DNA from: Nostoc sp. LEGE 06077
Lineage (GTDB): Bacteria; Cyanobacteriota; Cyanobacteriia; Cyanobacteriales; Nostocaceae
Length of the DNA stretch: 45,142 bases
Assembly: GCF_015207705.1 (NCBI RefSeq)
Contig: NZ_JADEWI010000052.1
Location: forward strand, 1 to 45,142
Reading direction: 5' to 3'
The position numbers were made by a program, and so were the translations under genes. This document shows, one piece after another, positions 24,670 to 32,657 of this stretch. The first letter of the stretch is position 1. Every line of letters begins with the position of its first letter. The notes under the pieces are model-generated. The model was not told where the DNA came from. It saw only the letters and a list, made by a program, of their open reading frames with translations, and did no database searches.

Positions 24670-25662
24670 ATGACACCCATTCACCCTGAAAATCTTAGTG
24701 TCTTAGAAAATTCGCTGGCCTTAGCGATCGGTGAGGATTTCTCCTTAGAGAATGACCCTGACGTTATTCAGCAATTGATTGGGGATAAGCGATCGCCCAA
24801 CACCAAACGCGAATACCAAAAAGACCTGAAAGATTTTTTCCTGTTCGTCGCCAAGAAAGAACCCAGCCGGGACTTGGTGTTAGAGTTTCTGCACCTGGAA
24901 CAGCGTCATGCCGTTGCTGTGGTTCTCAAGTACAAGGCACATCTCATCAAGAAAAAACTGGCTGAAGCTACGGTGAATCGTCGGCTCAGTGCTATCAAGT
25001 CGATGGTTGCAATGGGGCGGCGGCTGGGTGTCTGCAATTTCTCTTTAGATGATGTCAAAGGTGAAAGGGTCGAAACCTACCGCGACACTACAGGTATTGC
25101 CGCTACTGACTATGCCCAAGTTATCGCACTGGTTGACCAGAACACCCTTAAGGGCAAGCGTGATTATGCAATTCTGCGGTTACTTTGGGATAATGGCTTG
25201 CGTCGCAATGAGATTGTCAATTTAAATGTGCATGACTTTAACGCCAAAGAAAAAACGCTCTCTATTTTAGGTAAAGGCAAGGGTAGCCAAAAGGAAGTGC
25301 TTGACTTATCAGACAAAACTGCAACGGCGATCTCCGCTTGGATTAAAGCGAGTAAGAAGAAACGTGGCGATGACCCGCTTTTTACTGTGCTGGCCTATCA
25401 CAAGAATGGAGCAAGATTAACCGGGGAAGCAATCAGGCGACTGGTGGATGGGCTGTGCAAACAAGCCGGAATTACTAAGAAGATGTCGCCCCATCGCATC
25501 CGCCACAGTGCGATTACTACAGTATTGGATCTTAATAATGGCAACTATCGCGCAACTCAGCGATTCAGCAGACACGCCCAAGTGCAGACAGTATTGAAAT
25601 ATGATGATAACCGCCAGCGTTTGCAAAAGCAGATGAGCGACTCAATATCAGAATTGATTTAG
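24670..25662 (+). CDS. Tyrosine recombinase (XerC/D-like integrase)
   Basis: 330 residues. The N-terminal SAM-like core-binding domain (about 25-130) contains RSPNTKREYQKDLKDFFLF and ATVNRRLSAIKSM. The catalytic domain has all active residues: Arg in DNGLRRNEIVNL (about 178), Lys in GKGKGSQK (about 202-206), HRIRHS (about 277-281), His in FSRHAQVQT (about 302) and the nucleophile Tyr in LKYDDN (about 313). The end QKQMSDSISELI is the usual helix that packs on a neighbouring subunit. It could move the adjacent pPIWI-RE cassette, or resolve plasmid multimers. It lies outside the right att-like repeat, so the cassette would not carry it. No recognised accessory excisionase is nearby. Confidence 0.88.
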   Translation: MTPIHPENLSVLENSLALAIGEDFSLENDPDVIQQLIGDKRSPNTKREYQKDLKDFFLFVAKKEPSRDLVLEFLHLEQRHAVAVVLKYKAHLIKKKLAEATVNRRLSAIKSMVAMGRRLGVCNFSLDDVKGERVETYRDTTGIAATDYAQVIALVDQNTLKGKRDYAILRLLWDNGLRRNEIVNLNVHDFNAKEKTLSILGKGKGSQKEVLDLSDKTATAISAWIKASKKKRGDDPLFTVLAYHKNGARLTGEAIRRLVDGLCKQAGITKKMSPHRIRHSAITTVLDLNNGNYRATQRFSRHAQVQTVLKYDDNRQRLQKQMSDSISELI

Positions 25663-25810
25663 GTCGGACTTTGGCAGCTAGAGAGCGTTATTTGGGTGTT
25701 AATGAAAAGCATAAGCAAAACGCTATATCTGCTTTGGGCTTTTGAATATTTCTATACTAGATTCTACACGGGAGGAATCAGCAAAGGATTAGCGATGGCG
25801 TAATTACTTA

Positions 25811-26120
25811 CCTGGGGTTTTTGGGATAAACCCTCGAAAAGGGGGATTATGAAAAGTGAGTTTTGATGCTATCACCCTATAACTCTTGCCAGATAAGATT
25901 CTTGGCTAAACCCCGTCTCAGAAAGTATACAATTTGAGACAAGTCTGAATTATGTCTCTTTACATGTCTCAAAATACCATTCTTAGATCGTCTAAGAAAT
26001 AGTGATACTCTTCACACTGACTAGCTTTCACCGATCGCGTACTAATCAAAAGAGTGAAGTACCATTCAACAACAAATTCTAGAATCCCCCTTTTCGGGGG
26101 TTAATGCAAAAAACCCCTAC
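25811..26120. repeat. Inverted-repeat-flanked noncoding segment after the recombinase
   Basis: GGGGTTTTTGGGATAAACCC, then TCGAAAAGGGGGATTA (25814-25847), recurs inverted as AATCCCCCTTTTCGGGGGTT and AATGCAAAAAACCCC (26083-26117) with few differences. Each arm's CCCCC-TTTTC-GGGGG is also a small hairpin, so these may be two opposed terminators. Between them are several TGTCTC/GAGACA words (25913-25975) that could be recombinase or regulator sites. No gene lies in 25663-26146. Confidence 0.45.
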
Positions 26121-26146
26121 CTTCTTGCCATCACTGTCTTACATTC

Positions 26147-26431
26147 CTAATTTATGAGGTTTTGTTTTTGTCGATATCTTAGTTGTTGATTGCGTCTATT
26201 ATCTGGGCGTACTCTACGTCTTGGTTGTCGATTGCGTATTCTACTTGGCCGTATAATAGGTCTTTCTCCTGGATTAAGCCCTCCACCTGGTCTACCTCCT
26301 CCTGGAGGTGGTTTTAATGAATAACTAGCGATAGTAACTTGTGATTGCACAGATATCGGATAAATACACTCACTAATAACTATCAAGTTAGTTGTGCAAA
26401 ATAGCGGTATAAATAATCGAAGAAGTTTCAT
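26147..26431 (-). CDS. Small exported Pro/Arg-rich protein
   Basis: 94 residues. The N-terminus MKLLRLFIPLFCTTNLIVIS is a credible Sec signal (Lys/Arg, then a hydrophobic core), followed by a likely cleavage region near SVQSQ. The mature part is low-complexity: PPPGGGRPGGG, then Arg/Asn/Gln-rich RRRVRPDNRRNQQ. No family is recognised. It lies downstream of the CHASE2 gene on the same strand but 231 bp away. It may be a small periplasmic or cell-surface protein; the strong bias also allows a nucleic-acid or polysaccharide-binding role. Confidence 0.5.
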   Translation of the reverse strand: MKLLRLFIPLFCTTNLIVISECIYPISVQSQVTIASYSLKPPPGGGRPGGGLNPGERPIIRPSRIRNRQPRRRVRPDNRRNQQLRYRQKQNLIN

Positions 26432-26662
26432 TGAAGATATAACCCAAATTTATGGTTAATCTTGAAAGTGAATAATATAAAAACACCAATTCCTGATTGG
26501 TAACAATTTTGTTTCAAGAATTTATGACTGAAAAATTATAGCAGATTCGGATCATTCGTAGCAATTTAAAAGTAAACTAATTTTGTCAATATGCCTAAAT
26601 ATAGATAATGGATAAATTGATCAACTTGGAAAATGATGTTTATATTTTCGTAACATACATAA

Positions 26663-27919
26663 TCATTCACACCTCATTCTGGTCTTTGGTTCAAAGATTT
26701 TTGTTACCCCCTCAGTACCAAACCCTGTTATTAACAAAGATAGTAGCGATGGTAAAAATGGTAGCCAGTAACCTTGAATAAGGATGATTAGACAAATCTG
26801 ATATAAGATGAACGCTACAATAAAAATTGCAAATAATAGATATAATAACTTTCGTAAAAGTAAACCTAATAGTCCCCCTGTAAAAGAGCAAATTAAAACA
26901 AAGATTCCATCACCCCATTGAATACCCTTCCACTGAGGCAAGACTGCCAGTAAAGGTCGTTGATCCATTACAGCACTTATAATTTGACTTACCATATAAG
27001 CATGAATGTATACTCCTGGCTTTTCGCCATAAGGAGTATCAAACCAGTCTTTTGAACTGGAATCCGCATAACCAATTAAAACTACTCGCTCCTTGACAAG
27101 GCTATTATCTATTTTTCCTTCTAAAACCTTTTCTAGAGTGACTATTGGTGCCAGCTCGCCTGAACGGTAATTAATCAATATTTGATCACTTTCTCCCAAT
27201 TTCTGATAACCGCCACTCCGATTTCCCAGTGATTTTAGGATAACTTTACCAAACTGCCATTCATTATTCTGATTAAGTTCTAATGGTTTGATACCTTCAA
27301 AAGATAAGAACCAAAATACTAATTGAAAACTGAAACTATAAGGAGTCTTGCAAGGAGATGGCGAAAAACTAGGTTCATAAGATAACAGTTGACGACGAAT
27401 CAAATTGGTATTTTCGTCAGGAAAAAAATCACTAAAGCCTAGTTGCTTGATTTTCTGTTCTTCTGTCAATTCTTGAGGAGGAGCATAGTCTGAATTATCA
27501 TTTGAATTGCTGAAAGAACATACAGTAAAAAAATTTTTATTTTTCTTGAAAATAGAAATTAATTGTTGACGACCTTGGCCTCTGGGCTTATTTCGATGTA
27601 TATCTAAACCAATTACTCTTGGATTATACTGCTCTAAACGCCCAATTAGTTGGGCAACAATAGAATCTTCTAGTGGATAACCGCCATACTTGCTAAGGTC
27701 TTGATCTGTAATTTTAATAATAAGTAAACGAGAATCTGGAGCTTCCGATGGACGCGACCGAATTAACTGGTCAAAAGCTGTCAGTTCCAATTGCTCTATT
27801 TGTGGTATTCCTAACCAACGCACCCCCATTACTAAACCAGTAACCACGATACTAAAGGCCAGCATAGTCCTAACACGATACCAGACAGATCCACCATTCG
27901 CCTTTAATTTGCCAGGCAA
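26663..27919 (-). CDS. CHASE2-domain membrane sensor, likely C-terminal half of EAD1-CHAT protein
   Basis: 418 residues from TTG 27919. An N-terminal helix (about 18-37) is followed by a CHASE2 extracytoplasmic sensor domain (about 40-320; AFDQLIRSRPSEAPDSRLLI, ITDQDLSKYGGYPL, VIGLDIHRNK, RVVLIGYADSSSKDW, GVYIHAYMVSQII), then three C-terminal membrane helices (about 340-410). There is no downstream kinase or cyclase domain. No ATG/GTG start exists. The frame stays open upstream into the 3' end of the CHAT gene in the -1 frame, and a single extra A in the nine-A run at 28010-28018 would join the two into a protein of about 744 residues (linker WIENSASELATKINIYDVKA). CHAT-CHASE2 fusions are known in cyanobacteria. 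Role: membrane sensing coupled to CHAT protease activation. Confidence 0.75.
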   Translation of the reverse strand: MPGKLKANGGSVWYRVRTMLAFSIVVTGLVMGVRWLGIPQIEQLELTAFDQLIRSRPSEAPDSRLLIIKITDQDLSKYGGYPLEDSIVAQLIGRLEQYNPRVIGLDIHRNKPRGQGRQQLISIFKKNKNFFTVCSFSNSNDNSDYAPPQELTEEQKIKQLGFSDFFPDENTNLIRRQLLSYEPSFSPSPCKTPYSFSFQLVFWFLSFEGIKPLELNQNNEWQFGKVILKSLGNRSGGYQKLGESDQILINYRSGELAPIVTLEKVLEGKIDNSLVKERVVLIGYADSSSKDWFDTPYGEKPGVYIHAYMVSQIISAVMDQRPLLAVLPQWKGIQWGDGIFVLICSFTGGLLGLLLRKLLYLLFAIFIVAFILYQICLIILIQGYWLPFLPSLLSLLITGFGTEGVTKIFEPKTRMRCE

Positions 27920-27975
27920 TGGCTGGCCTATTGTTTTTTTTAAAGCTTTTACATCATATATGTTTATCTTTGTTG

Positions 27976-28896
27976 CTAATTCTGATGCAGAATTCTCAAT
28001 CCAAAAAAGTTTTTTTTTAAAACTGGTATTTGTCCCTCAGAAATGTTTTCCAGTTGAATAGCGACCATACCTTCATCAAAGGCTCTTTGAAACACATCTC
28101 GTTTGCCTGAATTTTTGTAACCCAACCCATCATAAAAGCCTTGAGCAAATGCAATTGCTGCTTTGTCTTCAATTGGTTGATTCATGCCAATTGCATAATT
28201 AATATATTGGCTAATTGCTATAGCAGTTTTTTCTGAATGACAGGCATTGAGCAGCACACAGTTAACATAATCAGCGTGTAACTTAAATAGTAATGCTAAA
28301 CCCTCTGGTGCAACTGGCTTATTACTTCCCCCATCATCCTCTAATAGCAAGCTGCCATCTTCCAAACCATGTCCACAAAAATGAACAATTTGAGGCTGTT
28401 CTTCTGCAATGGCACGACGGATATCTTGAGGACGTACAGCAGTTCTAATGCGAATTTCAAATAAATCTCGATTGGTGGCTCGTCGTATAGCTTCCTCGAT
28501 TTCTCGAATCTCTTTATCCAAACGTAGCCCATGAGGAATTGCTGTTAGAATCAAAATTTTCTGCTGCTGATTAGTTTGTTTTTGCGGAGTGTTATGTGAG
28601 GAAACAGAAGATGTTTCTGGGTCGGGATTTGGTAATATTCTTTCGGCAATAGCCCTAAGTGGTGGGTTTCCAGGGTTTGAATCACACGCAGCACGAACTA
28701 AATCTTCAACCCATCCCTGAGAATTAGCTGTTTGTATTAATTTAAAGACAATATCTTGTAAACTCCCTTCACCAGCAATAACTCTTAGATTTTTATCTAA
28801 TTCAAATGCCAACATTTGCTCTAGAGATGCCAGAGTAGGAAAAGCATCAATTAAAGCCAATTGTAGTTCTTTACGTTGTTGACCAGATAAACTCAT
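27976..28896 (-). CDS. EAD1-CHAT protease-like effector
   Basis: 306 residues. Residues 1-90 are an effector-associated domain 1 (EAD1): LSGQQRKELQLALIDAFPTL, ELDKNLRVIAGEG, NPGNPPLRAIAE; a death-like helical adaptor that recruits partners carrying the same domain. After a linker (about 90-110) a CHAT caspase-like domain follows, starting KILILTAIPHG, with the catalytic His in VHFCGHG (H176) and Cys in LNACHS (C219). Both catalytic residues are present. It ends KKNFFGLRILHQN, out of frame with the CHASE2 gene that follows. A divergent gene at 29991 has the same EAD1, so the two products probably interact. Role from family knowledge: regulated proteolysis in immunity or programmed cell death. 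Confidence 0.85.
   Translation of the reverse strand: MSLSGQQRKELQLALIDAFPTLASLEQMLAFELDKNLRVIAGEGSLQDIVFKLIQTANSQGWVEDLVRAACDSNPGNPPLRAIAERILPNPDPETSSVSSHNTPQKQTNQQQKILILTAIPHGLRLDKEIREIEEAIRRATNRDLFEIRIRTAVRPQDIRRAIAEEQPQIVHFCGHGLEDGSLLLEDDGGSNKPVAPEGLALLFKLHADYVNCVLLNACHSEKTAIAISQYINYAIGMNQPIEDKAAIAFAQGFYDGLGYKNSGKRDVFQRAFDEGMVAIQLENISEGQIPVLKKNFFGLRILHQN
28010..28018 (-). other. Nine-A homopolymer at the CHAT/CHASE2 frame junction
   Basis: On the minus strand the CHAT codons TTA AAA AAA AAC run through nine A then TTTTTT. A tenth A (or -1 slippage) would continue directly into the CHASE2 frame without a stop. It is a classic site for transcriptional slippage, -1 ribosomal frameshifting, a phase-variable indel or a sequencing error. 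Confidence 0.7.
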
Positions 28897-28991
28897 ATTT
28901 TTTAATACAAACTATACCTAGAAGTTGAAGTAAGTTAGAAACTTTTCTCACCAGTTTCAAACGATAACTAAATTATTCTGTTACTCCTTAG

Positions 28992-29167
28992 TTACTTTGT
29001 TTTTATCTCAGATTTTCCAGATACAACCGTAGATGCAGAACCATCATTAGCCTTTAACCATTGCTCAATGAGTTCTGCCACAACTTGGCTCATCTTCAGT
29101 CCCCCGTAGGACGCAAGCAAGCTGCATGGAATCGTTTCTTGAGGTCGTCTGCAATACTAATGTGCAT
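28992..29167 (-). pseudogene. Frameshifted ribbon-helix-helix (CopG/ParG-like) gene
   Basis: From ATG 29165-29167 the minus strand reads MHISIADDLKKRFHAACLRP, then TGD and a stop. In another frame it continues KMSQVVAELIEQWLKAND and ends at TAA 28992-28994. One extra G in the GGGG run (near 29102-29106) would restore an open frame of about 58 codons. The strand-helix-helix order with KMSQVVAELIEQWL is typical of small ribbon-helix-helix regulators on cyanobacterial plasmids. It is probably a dead partition or antitoxin gene; no partner remains. Confidence 0.6.
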
Positions 29168-29990
29168 AGCTAGAGCGGTTTTTGTATCTTTTTAACGATT
29201 TTATAGTTAATTATGCTTAAACAAAAGTAGAAATGTACAAAATATATTAGACAGCTTTTAATCACAACATTCCTGTGACGATCCCGATTTGCGACATCAG
29301 GAGTTCATTGCTATTTATTAAGAGTGTTGGCAGTTACAATCGCCCCTTGCACTCTATCACCAGCAAGTGCTTAAACCAACGGTTGGGATAATGGGCTTAA
29401 ACGAAATTGAAGGAGGGGCGGAAGTAGCAGCCGAAAGCGTGATCGCACTCTGGAAAAAACTTTATGAGCTACTGACACTTTATTCCCTCCAACAGGAAAC
29501 GGTAATTATCGCAGGAATGTCGTGGCTCAAACTTATCTAATATTTTTTGTACATTTCTAACTTTATTTAAGCTTTATTAATTCTAAAATATTTAGAAAAT
29601 TACAATAACTACTAAATATACACATTGGTATCTTGGACAACTTCAAAAAGCGGTGCTAGGTATATTGGATTAAAAATTAATAATCCTCTCTCTTATAGGC
29701 TGAATATTATCATATGAGATATAAATTAGCTCAGTATTAGAAATGTAATTAACTGATTTAATTGATTTTAATTCATAAACTTCAAATATTTGTAAGTAAT
29801 TATTTTTATTATAAATATGAATATAAATGAGTATTAGACATAATATTTTTTTGAACGAGTAGTTATACAAACCTTTTATAAAATGAGGCAGGTAAAACCT
29901 AACAACAAAACAATTAATTTTCTAATCACGCCATTACTAAGTATTCTCAAACACTCCATATTCGGTATCTAAGCAGTTTATATTAAGCAT
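29168..29990. other. AT-rich noncoding region upstream of EAD1-pentapeptide gene
   Basis: Mostly AT-rich without a convincing gene. At about 29392-29540 a 49-codon plus-strand frame (MGLNEIEGGAEVAAESVIAL...) lacks a recognisable family and could be a gene remnant. A 66-codon minus frame at 29670-29870 is an AT-rich artefact by composition. The promoter of the 29991 gene should lie in the last 150 bp; I cannot single it out. Confidence 0.4.
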
Positions 29991-31154
29991 ATGCAATTAT
30001 CCGGGCAACAACTTAAAGAACTACAATTGGCTTTGATTAATGCTTTTCCCAATACAACATCCTTAGAACAAATGCTGTTGTTTGAATTAGGTAAAAATCT
30101 AAACGCAATTGCTGGCGAAGGAAGGTTAGAAGATATTGTTTTTAAATTGATACAAGTAGCAAATTCTCAGGCATGGGTTACAAATTTAGTTGATGCTGCG
30201 TATAATTACAACCCTGGAAACCCAGGACTTAGGGCTATTGCCGAAAGACTATTGCCGAATCACGACGCACAAACCTATGATGCAAATTTTAGCTCAGGCT
30301 CAGACGCTGTATTAGACTCCAAAAATGATTCCTTAATTATATATGAATTTGTCTTAAGTGGACGTGTTAGTGAAGTCAGTAAGCAAAGATTAGAAGCTAT
30401 CGTTGAGCATCTTCGAGAAATCACAGGAGATGTTCATCTTACTCTTATAAAAATTAGCTCTGGAAGTATAAAGTTGGTTTTAGAAGGTTCGGAAAAAGGT
30501 TTTCAATTTCTCAAATTATTGCTTGAATCAGGTGAATTGATTCAAATATTGGGTATTTCTGTTCAGGAAATTAGACAATACACATTAGATAATTCTTTAA
30601 AACCTCTGCTATTAGATATATTAAGAAATTCTAAAAAACAATGGAATGCTTGGAGAGAGAATAATTCATCTATGTTAATAGATCTCAGAAATGTAGATCT
30701 TAGTGGTGTGTATCTTGGTAAGACTAATAGAAGAGGAAATAACGTCAAAGCAGATTTGGAGGAAATAAACCTTAGTGGTGTAATTTTAAGTAATGCTGTT
30801 TTAAAAGGGGCAAACCTCAACGGTGCAAATCTCAGTGAAGCAAACCTTAGCAAGGCCAATCTCAGTGAATTAAATGGTAAGATAGTAGTCCTTAATGATG
30901 CAAATTGTAGTAGAACGAATTTTGAAGGAGCAAATCTTAAAGGAGCCTGCCTTAGACGTGCAAATCTTAGCAGTGCTGATCTCAGCAATACAGATATTAG
31001 AGATGCAGATTTTATTGACGCTAATCTCAGTGGCACAAATTTTAGTGGCGCAAAAGTTCAGGGAGCATTGTTCGGCAATAACTTAGGTCTTTCACAAAAG
31101 GCAAAATCTGAATTGGTAGCAGACGGTGTTATCTTTTTTGAGCCTCCTGAGTAG
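29991..31154 (+). CDS. EAD1 plus pentapeptide-repeat protein
   Basis: 387 residues. Residues 1-88 are an EAD1 domain close to that of the divergent CHAT gene (LSGQQLKELQLALINAFPNT, ELGKNLNAIAGEG, NPGNPGLRAIAER). A middle alpha/beta domain (about 115-200; RLEAIVEHLREITGDVHLTL then SGSIKLVLEGSEKG) resembles a region I have seen in cyanobacterial signalling/NTPase proteins but cannot name. From about 240 to 360 there are pentapeptides (NLSEANLSKANLS, NLSSADLSNTD), irregular compared with the protein at 14851. Shared EAD1 domains suggest direct recruitment of the CHAT protease, with this protein as partner, substrate or regulator. No ribosome-binding site is obvious before ATG 29991. Confidence 0.8.
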   Translation: MQLSGQQLKELQLALINAFPNTTSLEQMLLFELGKNLNAIAGEGRLEDIVFKLIQVANSQAWVTNLVDAAYNYNPGNPGLRAIAERLLPNHDAQTYDANFSSGSDAVLDSKNDSLIIYEFVLSGRVSEVSKQRLEAIVEHLREITGDVHLTLIKISSGSIKLVLEGSEKGFQFLKLLLESGELIQILGISVQEIRQYTLDNSLKPLLLDILRNSKKQWNAWRENNSSMLIDLRNVDLSGVYLGKTNRRGNNVKADLEEINLSGVILSNAVLKGANLNGANLSEANLSKANLSELNGKIVVLNDANCSRTNFEGANLKGACLRRANLSSADLSNTDIRDADFIDANLSGTNFSGAKVQGALFGNNLGLSQKAKSELVADGVIFFEPPE

Positions 31155-31635
31155 ACGCAGCATAATAAGTGGTTGCACCGAAAACTGGAAAGGTTATCTG
31201 TTGTGTTTGAGAGGTATCCATGTGCGATAACCTTTTGTTATACGCCTTCCTTAATTTGTGTGGATGTGGCAAAACTGACTCATACGGATCTGTGGCGATA
31301 TCCTCGAAACTGCTGTAATTATTGTGTAATCGAGGCTAAAATAATCGCTTCCAAGGTGCGACCGGGCAATGAGGATACACAGCCGAAGCTCTCAATCACC
31401 TTGCTATTACTTAGCTTGTGACAACTATTGGTAAGAAATTAATTCCTAGAGTTTCTTAATGCTGTATAACTCAATTGTGATAATTTCGCATTGGCGAAAT
31501 TTCGCCAATTAACAAATCTATATTTTCGCCTTACTGCCATTTTACGTTGTTAAATTCCATTACATTTTGACCTTCTGCTACTGAAATAATTCTGGGTAGA
31601 ACTAATCAAGCGCAGGTGAGGATAAGAAATGGGAC
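31155..31635. other. Noncoding region with palindrome and parB-end remnant
   Basis: ATTGGCGAAATTTCGCCAAT (31490-31509) is a perfect 20-bp palindrome. The adjoining 31498-31539 resembles the 3' end of the parB-like gene (AAATCTATATTTTCGCC..TGCCA) with an internal stop in that frame, so it is a degenerate third copy of the 84-bp repeat at 32474-32657. No gene is called; an 82-codon plus frame at 31173 has no support. Confidence 0.5.
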
Positions 31636-32079
31636 TTACAGCCAAGATTCAACAGATAATGTTTTCACTTGTTGAATCCTCTGAAAGTCGCTGTCTGCTG
31701 ACACAACGATAAGACCATGTTGTAAAGCTACAGCCGCAATCCAAAGGTCATTTTCATCAAAGCCTAGATCAGTTATTTTCGTTTTTCTGCGCTTACTTTT
31801 CTCCTTCGGTGCAAACTGATTGAATAAAGCGGCTTTCAATTGCCCGTAGATAGTAGCAGTAGATCCATCAATATTATGGATGTAGATACCCGTTAGAAAA
31901 CCGTGAATTAGTGCTAAGTTACTTTCCTTGCGTTGAGAACGTTCTGCCATGTCTATCAGTTCGCCTTGAACGATGGCGCAGGTTGTAATTACAGAATTTT
32001 CGACTTTCGCAAGGCGATTAAGCAAATTGGGATTACCAAGTATTGCTTGGCTACAGTGATTTGTATCTAACAGGTACAT
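31636..32079 (-). CDS. vapC: VapC-type PIN-domain toxin
   Basis: 147 residues. The PIN-domain acidic residues are all visible: D5 in MYLLDTNHCSQ, E in AIVQGELIDMAE (about 41), D in GFDENDLWIAAVAL (about 108-111) and D in LIVVSADSDFQRI (about 128-130). VapC toxins are Mg-dependent ribonucleases that cleave tRNA or rRNA. The insert APKEKSKRRKTKITDLGFDE lengthens it slightly over the usual 130 residues, as in tRNA(fMet)-type VapC. Its ATG overlaps the antitoxin stop (TAATG, 32077-32081), a standard coupled pair. The pair probably acts in plasmid maintenance. Confidence 0.88.
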   Translation of the reverse strand: MYLLDTNHCSQAILGNPNLLNRLAKVENSVITTCAIVQGELIDMAERSQRKESNLALIHGFLTGIYIHNIDGSTATIYGQLKAALFNQFAPKEKSKRRKTKITDLGFDENDLWIAAVALQHGLIVVSADSDFQRIQQVKTLSVESWL

Positions 32080-32369
32080 TATTCAAAAGGGTTTTCATAA
32101 TCAAATTTGGCTTTGCCGCGAGTGGCATAAACTAAAGAAAGACATTCTTCTAAATCATCACCTGACCATTTACCAATTGTTTTTAAGTGTTCGAGCAGTG
32201 AGCGACCTGTGGAATTTACCGTAGTGTGAGGGGCGGAAGGAGAAACTTCAGAAACAGGCTGTGTTTGAGTTGACTTTGTTTTTAAAAAGCGTATAAAGTC
32301 TAGCGTTTCAGCCAGAATGGCATCTGGGGTTGATTCGATTTCCGAAAGAAGCAGTTCTTTGATAGTCAT
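32079..32369 (-). CDS. Antitoxin partner of VapC
   Basis: 96 residues. The N-terminus MTIKELLLSEIESTPDAILA, then ETLDFIRFLKTK, is the DUF2281/'toxin-antitoxin antitoxin' style helical pattern common in cyanobacterial VapB-like proteins. A Ser/Thr/Pro linker (about 35-55) leads to a C-terminal region SLLEHLKTIGKWSGDDLEEC and acidic FDYENPFE that would wrap the toxin. No AbrB or ribbon-helix-helix fold is obvious. The gene starts the pair and ends inside the TAATG overlap with vapC. Function is inferred mainly from its position. Confidence 0.75.
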   Translation of the reverse strand: MTIKELLLSEIESTPDAILAETLDFIRFLKTKSTQTQPVSEVSPSAPHTTVNSTGRSLLEHLKTIGKWSGDDLEECLSLVYATRGKAKFDYENPFE

Positions 32370-32473
32370 ATTGGGTATGTCCTCTACTGGAGCGAAAATC
32401 CAGGTATAGCAGCATCAGTCTTTTTCATTATCGCAATAGTTTCTTTTAGCGTTACTACATTACGTTCCAAGCG

Positions 32474-32657
32474 TTCAGCCAGGGGTCAATCTAATTCGGA
32501 ATTTCGCCAAGGCGTAAATTCACCAATTAGTAAATCTATATTTTCACCTTGCTGCCAAACTATGTTTTAAGTTTTCAGCCAGGGGTCAATCTAATTCGGA
32601 ATTTCGCCTTGGTGTAAATTCGTCAATTAGTAAATCTATATTTTCACCTTGTTGCCA
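32474..32657. repeat. 84-bp tandem duplication of the parB-like 3' end
   Basis: TTCAGCCAGGGGTCAATCTA and following bases to CTGCCA span 32474-32557; the same unit recurs at 32574-32657, exactly 100 bp on. The right copy is the true 3' end of the parB-like gene; the left copy still encodes WQQGENIDLLIGEFTP with a stop at the same place. A degenerate third copy is at 31498-31539. Confidence 0.75.

Noticed and set aside
24336-24689. 117-codon plus-strand frame with a signal-peptide-like start
   Set aside because: Starts within a palindrome, overlaps the recombinase start and has low-information sequence.
29392-29540. 49-codon plus-strand frame (MGLNEIEGGAEVAAESVIAL...)
   Set aside because: Looks protein-like, but too short and unrecognised; may be a remnant only.
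29670-29870. 66-codon minus-strand frame
   Set aside because: Composition (Ile, Tyr, Asn) is explained by AT-rich DNA.
31173-31421. 82-codon plus-strand frame after the EAD1-pentapeptide gene
   Set aside because: No domain, ribosome-binding site or homology recognised.
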